From positions 1-34,616 of the forward strand of contig CANQSC010000003.1 of the NCBI GenBank assembly GCA_947626445.1: DNA of 34,616 nt, written 5' to 3'. Positions 1-8,094 of the stretch are shown piece after piece (position 1 is the stretch's first letter; each line of letters begins with the position of its first letter). Position numbers and translations under genes: made by a program. Under the pieces are notes generated by a model. The model saw nothing but the letters and a program-made list of their open reading frames with translations, made no database searches and was not told the DNA's origin. This DNA comes from an uncultured Bacilli bacterium (GTDB lineage Bacteria > Bacillota_I > Bacilli_A > RF39 > UBA660).

Positions 1-12
1 ATTTATACATAG

Positions 13-61
13 CCTCCTACTATATATAAATATTAACATAATACCCCCCCCCCTATGTCAA
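13..61 (-). promoter_or_regulatory. Poly-G spacer promoter of a surface-protein gene lying off the left edge
   Basis: Read on the minus strand: -35 TTGACA (61-56), a 20-nt spacer containing ten consecutive G (53-44), then TGT-TAATAT (38-30), an extended -10. AGGAGG (18-13) follows, with an ATG at 10-8. From the -10 through the ribosome site the sequence matches the gene A promoter almost base for base. The -35 overlaps the TGA stop codon of the amidase gene (60-58). The driven gene continues outside the window; that it is a family member is inferred from the promoter alone. Confidence 0.7.
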
Positions 62-708
62 CAATTTTTTAGGCTTTCTACTAGAATTTGACTAAATTTA
101 TCAAGATATTCTTCACTCAAAAGTTTTTGTCTTTCCTTAACATTAGATAAAAAACCACATTCTATTAAAATTCCAGGAATTTTTAATCTACTATACATAT
201 ATGTACTATTAGGAATTTTTTTAATTTCTCTATTACTTTGTAAATTTTTATTTAAATAATCTTGTACTTTTAAAGCAATTTCTTTATTTAAAGAATTTTC
301 TTCATTATAAAATACTTGAGGACCATAGTAGCTACTATCTTTTAGATAATTAAGATGAATTGATATATAATAATTAGCCCTACTATTATTAATAATTTTA
401 ATACGGTGATCAAAATCACTTTTCTTACGGCGATTGGCATTAGGAGTTCCTAAATCATAATCACCATCACGAGTTAAAATAACTGTTGCCCCATTTTCTT
501 TTAATTTATCTCTTAATTTAAGACTAATTTTTAAATTAATATCTTTTTCATAAATATTTCCAACAACAGTTCCCGGATCAACACCACCATGGCCAACATC
601 AATGACATAAGTTTTATTACTTAAAGGACCACTTGCCAAAGAAGGATTAATATATAAAATAGAAGTTAAGATACAAAAACATAAAAAACTAATTAAATAT
701 TTTTTCAT
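58..708 (-). CDS. Secreted N-acetylmuramoyl-L-alanine amidase, CwlD-like (Amidase_3)
   Basis: The 216-aa product cleaves the amide bond between MurNAc and the peptide stem of peptidoglycan, outside the membrane. An N-terminal signal peptide (about residues 1-25, hydrophobic core ISFLCFCILTSILYI) is followed by a single Amidase_3 domain with the expected zinc ligands: His in DVGHGG, Glu in YEKDIN, His in SIHLN, and the catalytic Glu in LIECGF. Size and single-domain layout resemble CwlD of Bacillus, but no sporulation genes are visible, so the symbol is withheld. It lies 28 nt downstream of trxB in the same orientation. No Shine-Dalgarno precedes the ATG; instead TATAAT ends 5 nt before it, suggesting a leaderless transcript. 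The stop codon is embedded in the -35 box of the next promoter. Confidence 0.88.
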   Translation of the reverse strand: MKKYLISFLCFCILTSILYINPSLASGPLSNKTYVIDVGHGGVDPGTVVGNIYEKDINLKISLKLRDKLKENGATVILTRDGDYDLGTPNANRRKKSDFDHRIKIINNSRANYYISIHLNYLKDSSYYGPQVFYNEENSLNKEIALKVQDYLNKNLQSNREIKKIPNSTYMYSRLKIPGILIECGFLSNVKERQKLLSEEYLDKFSQILVESLKNC

Positions 709-720
709 AAAATATTATAT

Positions 721-750
721 GAAAAAAGAAAAGCTTTTATTTACTTTTCT
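721..750 (-). terminator. Terminator of trxB
   Basis: On the minus strand AGAAAAG (750-744) and CTTTTCT (733-727) form a 7-bp stem with a 10-nt loop, followed by a T run. The stem includes the trxB stop codon. The stem is AT-rich and weak, so read-through into the amidase gene is possible. Confidence 0.5.
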
Positions 751-1636
751 TTAGTTCTTTTAAAACTGCTAAAGAAGCAAGAGACCCATCACCTACAGCA
801 GTTGTTAACTGGCGCAAGGGCTTTAGACGAGCATCCCCAGCTACAAATATTCCAGCTGTTTTAGTATATACATCATCATGAGCAATAATATAGCCATTAT
901 CATCTAAATCAACAACATTATTAAAGATTTCATTTTCAGGTATTCTACCAATAGCAATAAATAAGCCATCTATTTTTAATTCTTGCATAGTTTCTTCATT
1001 GTCTTTAAGCATAATACTTTCTAAATATTCTTGACCATTTAAAGATACAATATTAGAGTTTAATATAAATTCAACATTAGACTTAGTTTTAAGTTCTTCT
1101 AAATTTTTATCTTCACCCCGAAATTCACTCCGACGATGAATTAAATAAACTTTATGAGCAAGATTAGATAAATATAAAGCATCTTCTAAAGCGGTATTTC
1201 CTCCCCCAATAACCGCAACAGTTTTTTCTTTAAAAAAGTTACCATCACAAGTAGCACAATAAGAAATACCTTTACCAATAAATTTAGTTTCATTAGGAAG
1301 ATTTAGTTTGCGATTAGAAGCACCTGTGGCAATTATAATTGTAGAACTTTGGTATTCATTTTTATCAGTAATAACTTTTTTATCATCACTTATTTTTAAG
1401 ACAGTTTCATATTTAATATCAGCACCTAAATTTTTAACTTGATTATATAAATTAGTTGCAAAATCATAGCCGCTTATTGACATAATACCTGGATAATTTT
1501 CAACTTTATTGGCATTAAGAATTTGCCCACCATAACTTTTAGCTTCTAACATTAAAACTTTTTTATTTGCTCTTAATAAATAAAGAGCACTTGTTAAGCC
1601 AGCAGGACCAGCACCAATGATAATAGTATCGTACAT
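737..1636 (-). CDS. trxB: Thioredoxin reductase (NADPH, flavoprotein)
   Basis: The 299-aa product transfers electrons from NADPH through FAD and a redox-active disulfide to thioredoxin in the cytoplasm. The FAD-binding motif GAGPAG is at residues 8-13, the redox motif CATC in SYCATCDG near residue 130, the NADPH-binding GGGNTALEDA near residue 145, and the C-terminal FAD motif GIFVAGDAR near residue 263. The length is slightly shorter than typical (about 310 aa) but all motifs are intact. The start is supported by GAGGTGA seven bases before the ATG. It has its own promoter, which overlaps the terminator of upstream gene A. Confidence 0.96.
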   Translation of the reverse strand: MYDTIIIGAGPAGLTSALYLLRANKKVLMLEAKSYGGQILNANKVENYPGIMSISGYDFATNLYNQVKNLGADIKYETVLKISDDKKVITDKNEYQSSTIIIATGASNRKLNLPNETKFIGKGISYCATCDGNFFKEKTVAVIGGGNTALEDALYLSNLAHKVYLIHRRSEFRGEDKNLEELKTKSNVEFILNSNIVSLNGQEYLESIMLKDNEETMQELKIDGLFIAIGRIPENEIFNNVVDLDDNGYIIAHDDVYTKTAGIFVAGDARLKPLRQLTTAVGDGSLASLAVLKELKKSK

Positions 1637-1709
1637 AAGTTAGTCACCTCATTACTTAGTATTTATAATTTTTATTTATTTAAACATTAAATAAATAAAA
1701 TATATATAA

Positions 1710-1739
1710 AGTATACAAAAAAATAATAAACATTGTCTA
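1710..1739 (-). promoter_or_regulatory. Promoter of trxB
   Basis: On the minus strand TAGACA (1739-1734), an 18-nt spacer and TATACT (1715-1710) precede trxB. The -35 box lies within the right arm of the gene A terminator hairpin, so the two elements share sequence. Confidence 0.55.
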
Positions 1740-1758
1740 TATTTATAAACAATGTTTA
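1727..1758 (-). terminator. Terminator of surface-protein gene A
   Basis: TAAACATTGT and ACAATGTTTA form a perfect 10-bp stem with a 12-nt loop. On the minus strand it is followed by ATTATTTTTTTG. It lies 13 nt after the gene A stop codon. Confidence 0.7.
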
Positions 1759-1770
1759 CACTATTAATAT

Positions 1771-3552
1771 TTAAAAAGCTAGAACGAGACGAAAGCTGTG
1801 ATAACTCGACGATGATCCATAATCCGTATGTAAATCGAAAATACCACTACCAGTTCCAAAGTCAATAATGCCACCACGTTGAACCCATGGACGGGCCGTG
1901 TAAACAATCCATGCTTCATCATTATACCAACTACCTACATTTCTTGATTGAATTAAATATTTCATACTTTGGAATGGGCCCATTTCTTTGGTCGCATCTC
2001 CTAATTTTCCTCTATTATACGACGTGTCACTGGTACTATAATCATATTTATCATAGAATCTTTCATCGGTTGGTAAATCTATTCCTTCTGTTACTTCTAT
2101 AATACTATGATTTACTTCCAATCCATTATCATTACATTCGGGACATGTTAATTTTCCCTTAAATCCTGAATTCCAAACATTATGTCGGCCTGATGATAAT
2201 TTGCCAGTGTGGCCATCTCCAGTGCTGTTGTCATCCATTCCACTCATCATATTTTCCCAAGCTCCCCCACTCATATCATAGATTCCACTATAATTATTTG
2301 TTGTACTGGCTACCACACTTGCTTTATTAAAATAATTGGTATTATAGTCACCATCAGCTCCAGGTGAAGAAACTCTTCCATATTCATTACAAGCTTCTGA
2401 ATTTACACTACATAATTCATTAGTGGTTGTATAGCCAATCGTTGGTTCTTGTCTTGCGGCATAGCCTGTTAAAAAATCATAATTATTATTGATCCTTATT
2501 TCTTGATGGCTTCCATACTTACTATGTTGTAAGTAAGCTACGGCTCCCCATTCACTATTTTTCATCATATGACTATTTAAATTTTGCTCATAATGTCTTC
2601 CTACTGTATAAGCTTTAGCTACTTGAATTTCTCGCCATGAATATACATTTGGCTTGATTATCACTTTGCTTGCTGCTTCTATTGCAGCTTTTTCATCTGT
2701 TGGATTTACTTGAGCAGCTGCAGTACTTCCTGCTCCATCATAACCGGTTTCAAATTTTCCTACCCATAGGCCATTCGTATCAAATGAGGTAAACGCTGGA
2801 TGCGTTAACCATTCTCCTTGTTTGTTTCCATTTTGAGGTTCAATATCTTTATTTTCAAATTCAACATTTATTATTTGTTCTTTATTTGTTTTGGTTGTTA
2901 AGCCATCATAGTTTCCTTCATCAAATATTTGATACCTGTATCTTGGGATCCAAACAAAATAACTTTCAATATCATTTTCTTCGATTGGTTGGTTTTCTCC
3001 TGGGTCTTCTACACCACTTCTTAAGATAACTGCATTTGCCCACTTCTGATTTTTATAATCATACCATTTTTCTTTGGCACTTGCTCTTGTAACATGACCA
3101 TTTTCTTCATTTATTATTATTGGTATTAATTTACTACTTAATACTGGATCTGCTCCATTTAATTCTCGATCGATATATTTATCATTAAAATATAAGGTAC
3201 ATTTGGTTTTACTTTTACTTAAATTCTTTATTAAGGGAGCCCATTCATCTTTATTCCATTCGATACTTGCTCCATTATCACATTCCCCATCGATAAACAC
3301 TAATCCTTCACTATTTTCTTTACTTGGCATTTCTTCTAATAATTCATTTCCTTTATAAAAAGCAAAATAAACATCACTATTACCAAAATAATCTACTTTT
3401 CCATTCATCATAGGAAAACTTACTTCTTCACTAAAACTTGCAAATGTTTTATATAACAAAAATGATATACTTATTAATACAATTAGACTTATACTTATTA
3501 AAATTATTTTTCTTTTCCTCTTATTTTTATCAACATATTTTTCGAGTTTCAT
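1771..3552 (-). CDS. Membrane-anchored surface protein with C-terminal FGE/SUMF1-like domain (gene A)
   Basis: An intact 593-aa protein counted from the ATG of MKLEKYVDKNKRKRK. Residues 1-20 are basic and 16-35 form a TM or signal-anchor segment ending LLYKTFASFSEE, which places the rest outside. A conserved module (YFGNSD.YFAFY ... CDNGASIEW ... ) follows. The C-terminal part has GIYDMSGGAWE, PWVQRGG and a terminal SFRLVLAF, which resemble the formylglycine-generating-enzyme fold (a C-type-lectin-like scaffold). No FGE catalytic cysteine pair is evident, so I infer ligand binding rather than catalysis. AGGAGG lies 12 nt before this ATG; a closer ATG is immediately followed by TAA. It is driven by a poly-G promoter. 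About 37 codons before SFRLVLAF are hypervariable relative to gene B. Exact function is unknown. Confidence 0.8.
   Translation of the reverse strand: MKLEKYVDKNKRKRKIILISISLIVLISISFLLYKTFASFSEEVSFPMMNGKVDYFGNSDVYFAFYKGNELLEEMPSKENSEGLVFIDGECDNGASIEWNKDEWAPLIKNLSKSKTKCTLYFNDKYIDRELNGADPVLSSKLIPIIINEENGHVTRASAKEKWYDYKNQKWANAVILRSGVEDPGENQPIEENDIESYFVWIPRYRYQIFDEGNYDGLTTKTNKEQIINVEFENKDIEPQNGNKQGEWLTHPAFTSFDTNGLWVGKFETGYDGAGSTAAAQVNPTDEKAAIEAASKVIIKPNVYSWREIQVAKAYTVGRHYEQNLNSHMMKNSEWGAVAYLQHSKYGSHQEIRINNNYDFLTGYAARQEPTIGYTTTNELCSVNSEACNEYGRVSSPGADGDYNTNYFNKASVVASTTNNYSGIYDMSGGAWENMMSGMDDNSTGDGHTGKLSSGRHNVWNSGFKGKLTCPECNDNGLEVNHSIIEVTEGIDLPTDERFYDKYDYSTSDTSYNRGKLGDATKEMGPFQSMKYLIQSRNVGSWYNDEAWIVYTARPWVQRGGIIDFGTGSGIFDLHTDYGSSSSYHSFRLVLAF
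1798..1908 (-). other. Hypervariable 3' block of gene A (candidate DGR variable region)
   Basis: These 37 codons lie between AWxx and SFRLVLAF. Only 14 of 37 residues match gene B, whereas the roughly 120 residues before them are about 80% identical and the last eight are identical. By hand count 48 of 111 bases are G or C, well above the surrounding AT-rich sequence. The framework PWV.RGG....GT..G.F......G is kept while the positions between vary. This is how DGR variable regions in C-type-lectin-like proteins behave. No template repeat was found here, so the mechanism is inferred. Confidence 0.5.
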
Positions 3553-3564
3553 ATTTACATATAG

Positions 3565-3613
3565 CCTCCTACTATATATAAATATTAACACTTAACCCCC
3601 CCCCCTATGTCAA
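3565..3613 (-). promoter_or_regulatory. Poly-G spacer promoter of gene A (candidate phase-variable promoter)
   Basis: On the minus strand: TTGACA (3613-3608), a 20-nt spacer with ten G (3605-3596), then TG-T-TAATAT (-10 at 3587-3582), and AGGAGG (3570-3565). Seven G would give the optimal 17-nt spacing. The -35, the TGn and the -10 are all good, so the spacer length is the obvious limiting variable. Confidence 0.75.
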
Positions 3614-3619
3614 GAAAAG

Positions 3620-3669
3620 CTTATTACTTTAGACCACTTAGTTATAAATTAAAAAATTAAAGTAATAAG
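3620..3669 (-). terminator. Long inverted repeat downstream of gene B (terminator-like)
   Basis: A 12-bp perfect stem (CTTATTACTTTA / TAAAGTAATAAG) has a 26-nt AT-rich loop and is followed on the minus strand by CTTTTC. It sits between the gene B stop and the -35 of gene A. It probably ends B transcription, but the loop is long and the T run is interrupted. Confidence 0.45.
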
Positions 3670-3727
3670 AAATTGTTTAAAATGTGCAAATTATAATGCA
3701 TTTTATTTTACTCATTAATCATTATTT

Positions 3728-5507
3728 TTAAAAAGCTAGAACAAGACGAAAACTGTAGTAGCCAGCCGTACGACCGTCCGCGGCATTGAAATTGAACACG
3801 CCAGCTCCTGTACCATTGGTGTAAGCGCCACCACGTATGACCCATGGATTTCCCAAACCGACAAACCATGCCTCATCGTTATACCAACTTCCTACTGGTC
3901 TTGATTGAGTTAAATATTGCATAGTTTGAAACGGGCCTATTTCTTTGGTTGTATCTCCTAAAAAACCCCTATTATATGTTACACTACTTGTACTATAATC
4001 ATATTTATCATAATATCTTTCATCTGTTGGTAAAGCTATTCCTTCTGTTACTTCGGAAATATCATGATTTACTTCTACTCCTGGATCATTACATCCTAGA
4101 CAGGTTAATTTTCCTATAAATCCAGAATTCCACATATTATGGCGTCCTGCTGACAATTTACCGGTTTTGCCATCGCCAGTACTATTATCATCTATTCCGC
4201 TCATCATATATTCCCAAGCTCCTCCACTCATATCATAAATTCCACTATAATTATTTGTTGTACTTGATATTACACTTGCTTTATTAAAGTAATTGGTATT
4301 ATATGTTCCATCTTCTCCTGCTTTGTTTACTTCTCCATATTCATTGCAAGCATCAAGTGTATTACTACATAATTCATTTGTTCCTGTATAGCCTGTGGTT
4401 GGTTCATGAATTGCTGCATAACCGGTTAGATAATTTGAATTTATTGATTCTCACACTTGTATGACTTCCATATTTACTATGTTGTAAATAGGCTACTGCT
4501 CCCCATTCAGTGTTTTTCATCATATGACTATTTAATCTTTCTTCATAATGCAATCCAACTGTGTATGCTTTTGCTACTTGTATTCCTCGCCATGAATACA
4601 CATTTGGTTTAATTATAACTTTATTAGCTGCTTCTATTGAGGCTCTTTCATCAGCTGGATTTACTTCTGCTGCTTTAGTGCTTCCTGCTCCATCATACCC
4701 TGTTTCAAATTTGCCCACCCATATGCCATTTGTATTAAATGAGGTGAAGGCTGGATGCGTTAACCATTCTCCTTCTTTACTTCCATTTTGAGCTGCTACA
4801 TCTTTATTTTCAAATTCTATATTTATTATTTGTTCTTTATTTGTTTTGGTTGTTAAATCATTATAATTTCCTTCATCAAATATTTCATATCGATATCTTG
4901 GGATCCATACAAAATAACTTTCAATATCATTTTCTTCTATTGGCTCGTTTGCTCCTGGATCAGCTTTTCCATCTTTTAAAATAACTGCATTTGCCCATTG
5001 TTGATTTTCGTAATCATACCATTTTTCTTTTTCATTTGCTCTTGTAACACTTCCATTTTCTTCATTGATTGTTATTGGTATTAGTTTATCACTTAATACT
5101 GGATCTGTTCCTCTTAATATTTTTTCAGTATATCTTTCTTCAAAATACAAGCTACACTCGGTTTTTACACTTTTTAAATTTTTTATTAATGGTGACCATT
5201 CTTCATAATTCCATTCGATACTTGCTCCATTATCACATTCACCATGATCAAATACTAAGTTTTCTTTATTATCTTTCTGTGGCATTTCTTCTGTTAATTC
5301 ATTATTTTTATAAAATACAAAATAAATATCACTATTTCCAAAATAATCTACTTTGCCATTCATTATTGGAAAACTTACTTCTTCACTAAAACTTGCAAAA
5401 GTTTTATATAACAAAAATGATACACTTATTAAAGCTATTAGACTTATACTTATTAAAATTATTTTTCTTTTTTTCTTATTTTTATCTTCATATTTTTCAA
5501 GTTTTAT
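3728..5507 (-). pseudogene. Broken paralogue of gene A (gene B): lost start codon and frameshift
   Basis: The reading continues from IKLEKYEDKNKKKRK at 5507 through the same TM segment, LLYKTFASFSEE, the CDNGASIEW module, DMSGGAWEYMM and a final SFRLVLAF. Two lesions are visible. The initiation codon is ATA (5507-5505) instead of ATG, with AAGGG at ideal spacing and an in-frame TAG upstream. Near 4438-4446 one extra base shifts INK-SNYLTGYAA into KFKLSNRLCSNS followed by TGA. If translated, the pieces would be about 4404-5414 (internal start) and 3728-4231. Despite this, its 3' hypervariable block is GC-rich and in frame to the end. It may be a true pseudogene, a silent donor cassette for gene A, or carry a sequencing error at the frameshift. 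The ATA start is harder to blame on sequencing. Confidence 0.75.
3755..3865 (-). other. Hypervariable 3' block of gene B (candidate DGR variable region)
   Basis: Thirty-seven codons between NDEAW and SFRLVLAF read PWVIRGG....GTGAGVF as framework with variable residues between. By hand count 60 of 111 bases are G or C (54%), with codons such as GCC, GCG and GGC that are rare elsewhere in the window. It is the exact positional counterpart of the block in gene A. Third-position differences between A and B mean that adenine-only mutagenesis of one shared template is not proved by this pair. Confidence 0.5.
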
Positions 5508-5565
5508 ATGTAATCCCTTCTATCTTTATTTATTATGAATTGATAATAGTTTTATTATGTTCTCT

Positions 5566-5615
5566 ATTCTACTGTAGTATATAAATATATTATCTATTCT
5601 AATGTAGAATGTCAA
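5566..5615 (-). promoter_or_regulatory. Promoter of gene B overlapped by two operator-like palindromes
   Basis: On the minus strand TTGACA (5615-5610), a 17-nt spacer and TAATAT (5592-5587) form a strong promoter. The palindrome ATTCTAATGTAGAAT (5596-5610) fills most of the spacer, and an imperfect copy ATTCTACTGTAGTAT (5566-5580) lies just past the -10, 30 bp centre to centre. The sites sit between gene B and the divergent XRE regulator at 5659, so repression by that protein is the natural inference. Confidence 0.6.
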
Positions 5616-5658
5616 GATAGAGTTTTCAATGTTAATATCTTTTTAAGGAAGGATATTC

Positions 5659-5895
5659 ATGAATGAAAGTAAGATTATTTTTAAATTAAAAAAGATTATG
5701 GATGAAAAAAAGATGAGTAAAAATCATCTTTGTAAATTAACTGGTTTAAGATTTGAAACTGTTCAAGGATATTATAAAGGAAATATTTCTAGAGTTGATT
5801 TATATGTTCTATCTTTATTATGTAAAACTCTTGATTGTCGTGTAGAAGATTTAATTGAATATCAAGATACTAAAAAAGAAAAACAATTACAATAA
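5659..5895 (+). CDS. Small XRE/Cro-CI family transcriptional regulator
   Basis: A 78-aa protein that is essentially one helix-turn-helix domain: MSKNHLCKLTGLRFETVQGYYKG gives the HTH helices (about residues 19-41), then helices ending in LDCRVEDLIEY, typical of the short YozG-like XRE proteins. No effector domain is present. The start is supported by AAGGAAGG 6 nt before the ATG. It is divergent from gene B, with two ATTCTA/TAGAAT palindromes between them. It probably autoregulates and represses gene B, though this is inferred from layout. Its stop codon directly abuts the stop of convergent copA with no terminator between. Confidence 0.85.
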   Translation: MNESKIIFKLKKIMDEKKMSKNHLCKLTGLRFETVQGYYKGNISRVDLYVLSLLCKTLDCRVEDLIEYQDTKKEKQLQ

Positions 5896-8094
5896 TTATT
5901 TTCTTAGTCTTAAGGAATTTAAAACAACAGTTAAACTACTTATAGTCATAGCTAAACTAGCAATCATTGGATTTAATGAAAGTCCAAATGGTTTTATTAT
6001 TCCAATTGCTAAAGGTATCATTAATATATTATAGAAAAAGGCCCAAAAAAGATTTTGTTTAATTATTTTAATAGTACGTTTACTAATGTTTATTAAAGAA
6101 ATTATTTTTTCTAAATCATCATTCATTAATATAACATCAGATGAATCGGCCGCAATGTCAGTACCGGAATTAACACTTATACCAATATCAGCAGTGGCAA
6201 GAGATGGAGCATCATTAATGCCATCACCAACCATCATTACGGTTTTGCCTTCTTTAATTAATTGTTTAATATAATTAGTTTTTTCATGAGGCATTACTTC
6301 AGCTTGAATATTTTTGATACCTACTTTTTCAGCAATAATTTTAGCTGTATGTTCATTATCACCGGTCAGCATAACAACATTTTTATGAAGTTTTAATAAA
6401 TTTTCAACTACTTTTTTTGCATTAATTCTTAAGATATCTTTAACTCCTATTACTCCTACTATTTCATTATTAATGATTACATAAATTATTGTATTGCCAT
6501 CCTTTGTTAAAGTAGCTTCATCTTTTAAATAATCATTTTTGATTTTTAATTTATTTACTAGTTTTTGATTTCCAGCATAAATGTTTTCGTTTTTAATTTT
6601 ACCAGACAAACCAAGACCAGCCATATTTTTAAAGTTAGTAACTTTTATTAACTCTAAATTTTTTTCTTTAGCATAATTAGTAAAAGATGTAGCAATTGGA
6701 TGAGAAGAACAACTTTCTAAACTAGCAACTTTTGTTATTAATTCTTCATTAGATAATTTACTATAATTAAATATTTTAGCGATTTTTAAATTACCATAAG
6801 TTAAAGTTCCGGTTTTATCAAAAACTATTGTATTAACTTTATGAGCATTTTCTAAGGTAACACTTAATTTTACTAAAATGCCTTTTTTAGCACATAAGCC
6901 TTCACTTACGACAATTGCAAGAGGAGTTGCAAGGCCTAGAGCACAAGGACACGCGACAACTAAGACAGTTACAAAATGAATTAAGGATGCACTAAAATTG
7001 TGAGTGAATATTAAGTAGCCTAGAAAAGTTAAAAGCGCAATTAAAAGGATTGTTGGAACAAAATAACTACTTATTTTATCCGCTATTTGAGCAATTGGGG
7101 CTTTAGTATTGGTTGCTTCAACTACTAAATTCACAATTTGACTAATAGTAGAGTCTTTACCAATTTTTATAGCTTTATATTCAATATAACCATCTAAATT
7201 TAGAGAACCTGCTATGACTTTGTCATTAATTGTTTTTTTACTAGGAATTGATTCACCGGTAATAAAAGTTTCATCTAAATAGGTTGTTCCACTTGTAATA
7301 ATACCATCAACAGCAATTTTATCTCCTGGCTTACAAACTAAAATATCACCTTTTTTTACTTCATCAATAGTGACTTCTTTAATATCTCCATCAACTTTTA
7401 GATTAGCTTTAAGGGGCGTAATTTTTACTAATTCTTGAATTGCTGATTTAGTTTTTTCACGATTTTTACTTTCTAAGAAACGGCCAATTTTAATAAAAAG
7501 TAAAACAATTGCTGAGGACTCAAAATATAAATTATGAACATAATGAGTTTTTCCTACAACAATCATGATTAAACTAAATGTACTATATAAAAAACTTGCT
7601 AAAACCCCAATGCTTACTAAAGTATCCATATTAGGGGCTAGAGAAAATAAATTTCTTAAACCCTTTTTTAAAATATCAAAACCATAAATTAAGAAAGGAA
7701 TAGTTAATATAAATAAACATATAGCATAATTAAGAGGATTTTCTTTCATACAGAAATATTTAATAGTTGGCATTTTTAACATTTCAGCCATACTAATATA
7801 CATTAAAATAATTGCTAAAATACTTAAAAGAATAATTGGTTTTAAATGATGCTCCTTTTTTTCTTCTTGTTTTTCATTATATATTCCTAAGTATTCATAA
7901 CCTGATGTTTTAACATAGTTTGCTAAATCATTAATATTAATACTATCATCATAAGTTACTAAGGCTGTTGCCATAACTAAATTAACAGAAGCATCAATAA
8001 CTCCTTTACTATTTTTTAAATGTTTTTCAACATGATTAGAACATGCACTACAAGTCATACCGCCAATTTTTAAAATAATTTTATTCATTTTCAT
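5896..8094 (-). CDS. copA: Copper-translocating P-type ATPase
   Basis: A 732-aa heavy-metal P1B-type ATPase that exports Cu(I) across the cytoplasmic membrane using ATP. One N-terminal HMA domain has the GMTCSACS metal-binding motif (residues 12-19). It is followed by TM helices, the actuator motif TGES, the metal-channel motif CPC in VACPCALGLATPLA, the phosphorylation motif DKTGTLT, and the hinge GDGINDAP. CPC plus a CxxC HMA domain supports copper over zinc or cadmium. The ATG overlaps the stop of the upstream lipase gene (TAATG), so the two are probably translationally coupled. No CopY/CsoR-type regulator or CopZ chaperone gene is adjacent; the neighbouring XRE protein has no copper-binding cysteines. 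Confidence 0.95.
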   Translation of the reverse strand: MKMNKIILKIGGMTCSACSNHVEKHLKNSKGVIDASVNLVMATALVTYDDSININDLANYVKTSGYEYLGIYNEKQEEKKEHHLKPIILLSILAIILMYISMAEMLKMPTIKYFCMKENPLNYAICLFILTIPFLIYGFDILKKGLRNLFSLAPNMDTLVSIGVLASFLYSTFSLIMIVVGKTHYVHNLYFESSAIVLLFIKIGRFLESKNREKTKSAIQELVKITPLKANLKVDGDIKEVTIDEVKKGDILVCKPGDKIAVDGIITSGTTYLDETFITGESIPSKKTINDKVIAGSLNLDGYIEYKAIKIGKDSTISQIVNLVVEATNTKAPIAQIADKISSYFVPTILLIALLTFLGYLIFTHNFSASLIHFVTVLVVACPCALGLATPLAIVVSEGLCAKKGILVKLSVTLENAHKVNTIVFDKTGTLTYGNLKIAKIFNYSKLSNEELITKVASLESCSSHPIATSFTNYAKEKNLELIKVTNFKNMAGLGLSGKIKNENIYAGNQKLVNKLKIKNDYLKDEATLTKDGNTIIYVIINNEIVGVIGVKDILRINAKKVVENLLKLHKNVVMLTGDNEHTAKIIAEKVGIKNIQAEVMPHEKTNYIKQLIKEGKTVMMVGDGINDAPSLATADIGISVNSGTDIAADSSDVILMNDDLEKIISLINISKRTIKIIKQNLFWAFFYNILMIPLAIGIIKPFGLSLNPMIASLAMTISSLTVVLNSLRLRK

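Noticed and set aside
1887..2102. Plus-strand open frames within gene A and similar ones antisense to B, C and essC
   Set aside because: They lie antisense to clearly conserved genes, have no ribosome sites, and encode low-complexity Leu/His/Tyr-rich sequences expected from the reverse strand of AT-rich genes.
5659..5895. XRE regulator as the copper-responsive regulator of copA
   Set aside because: It has no metal-binding Cys/His pattern, is convergent with copA and has its candidate operators on the other side, at gene B.
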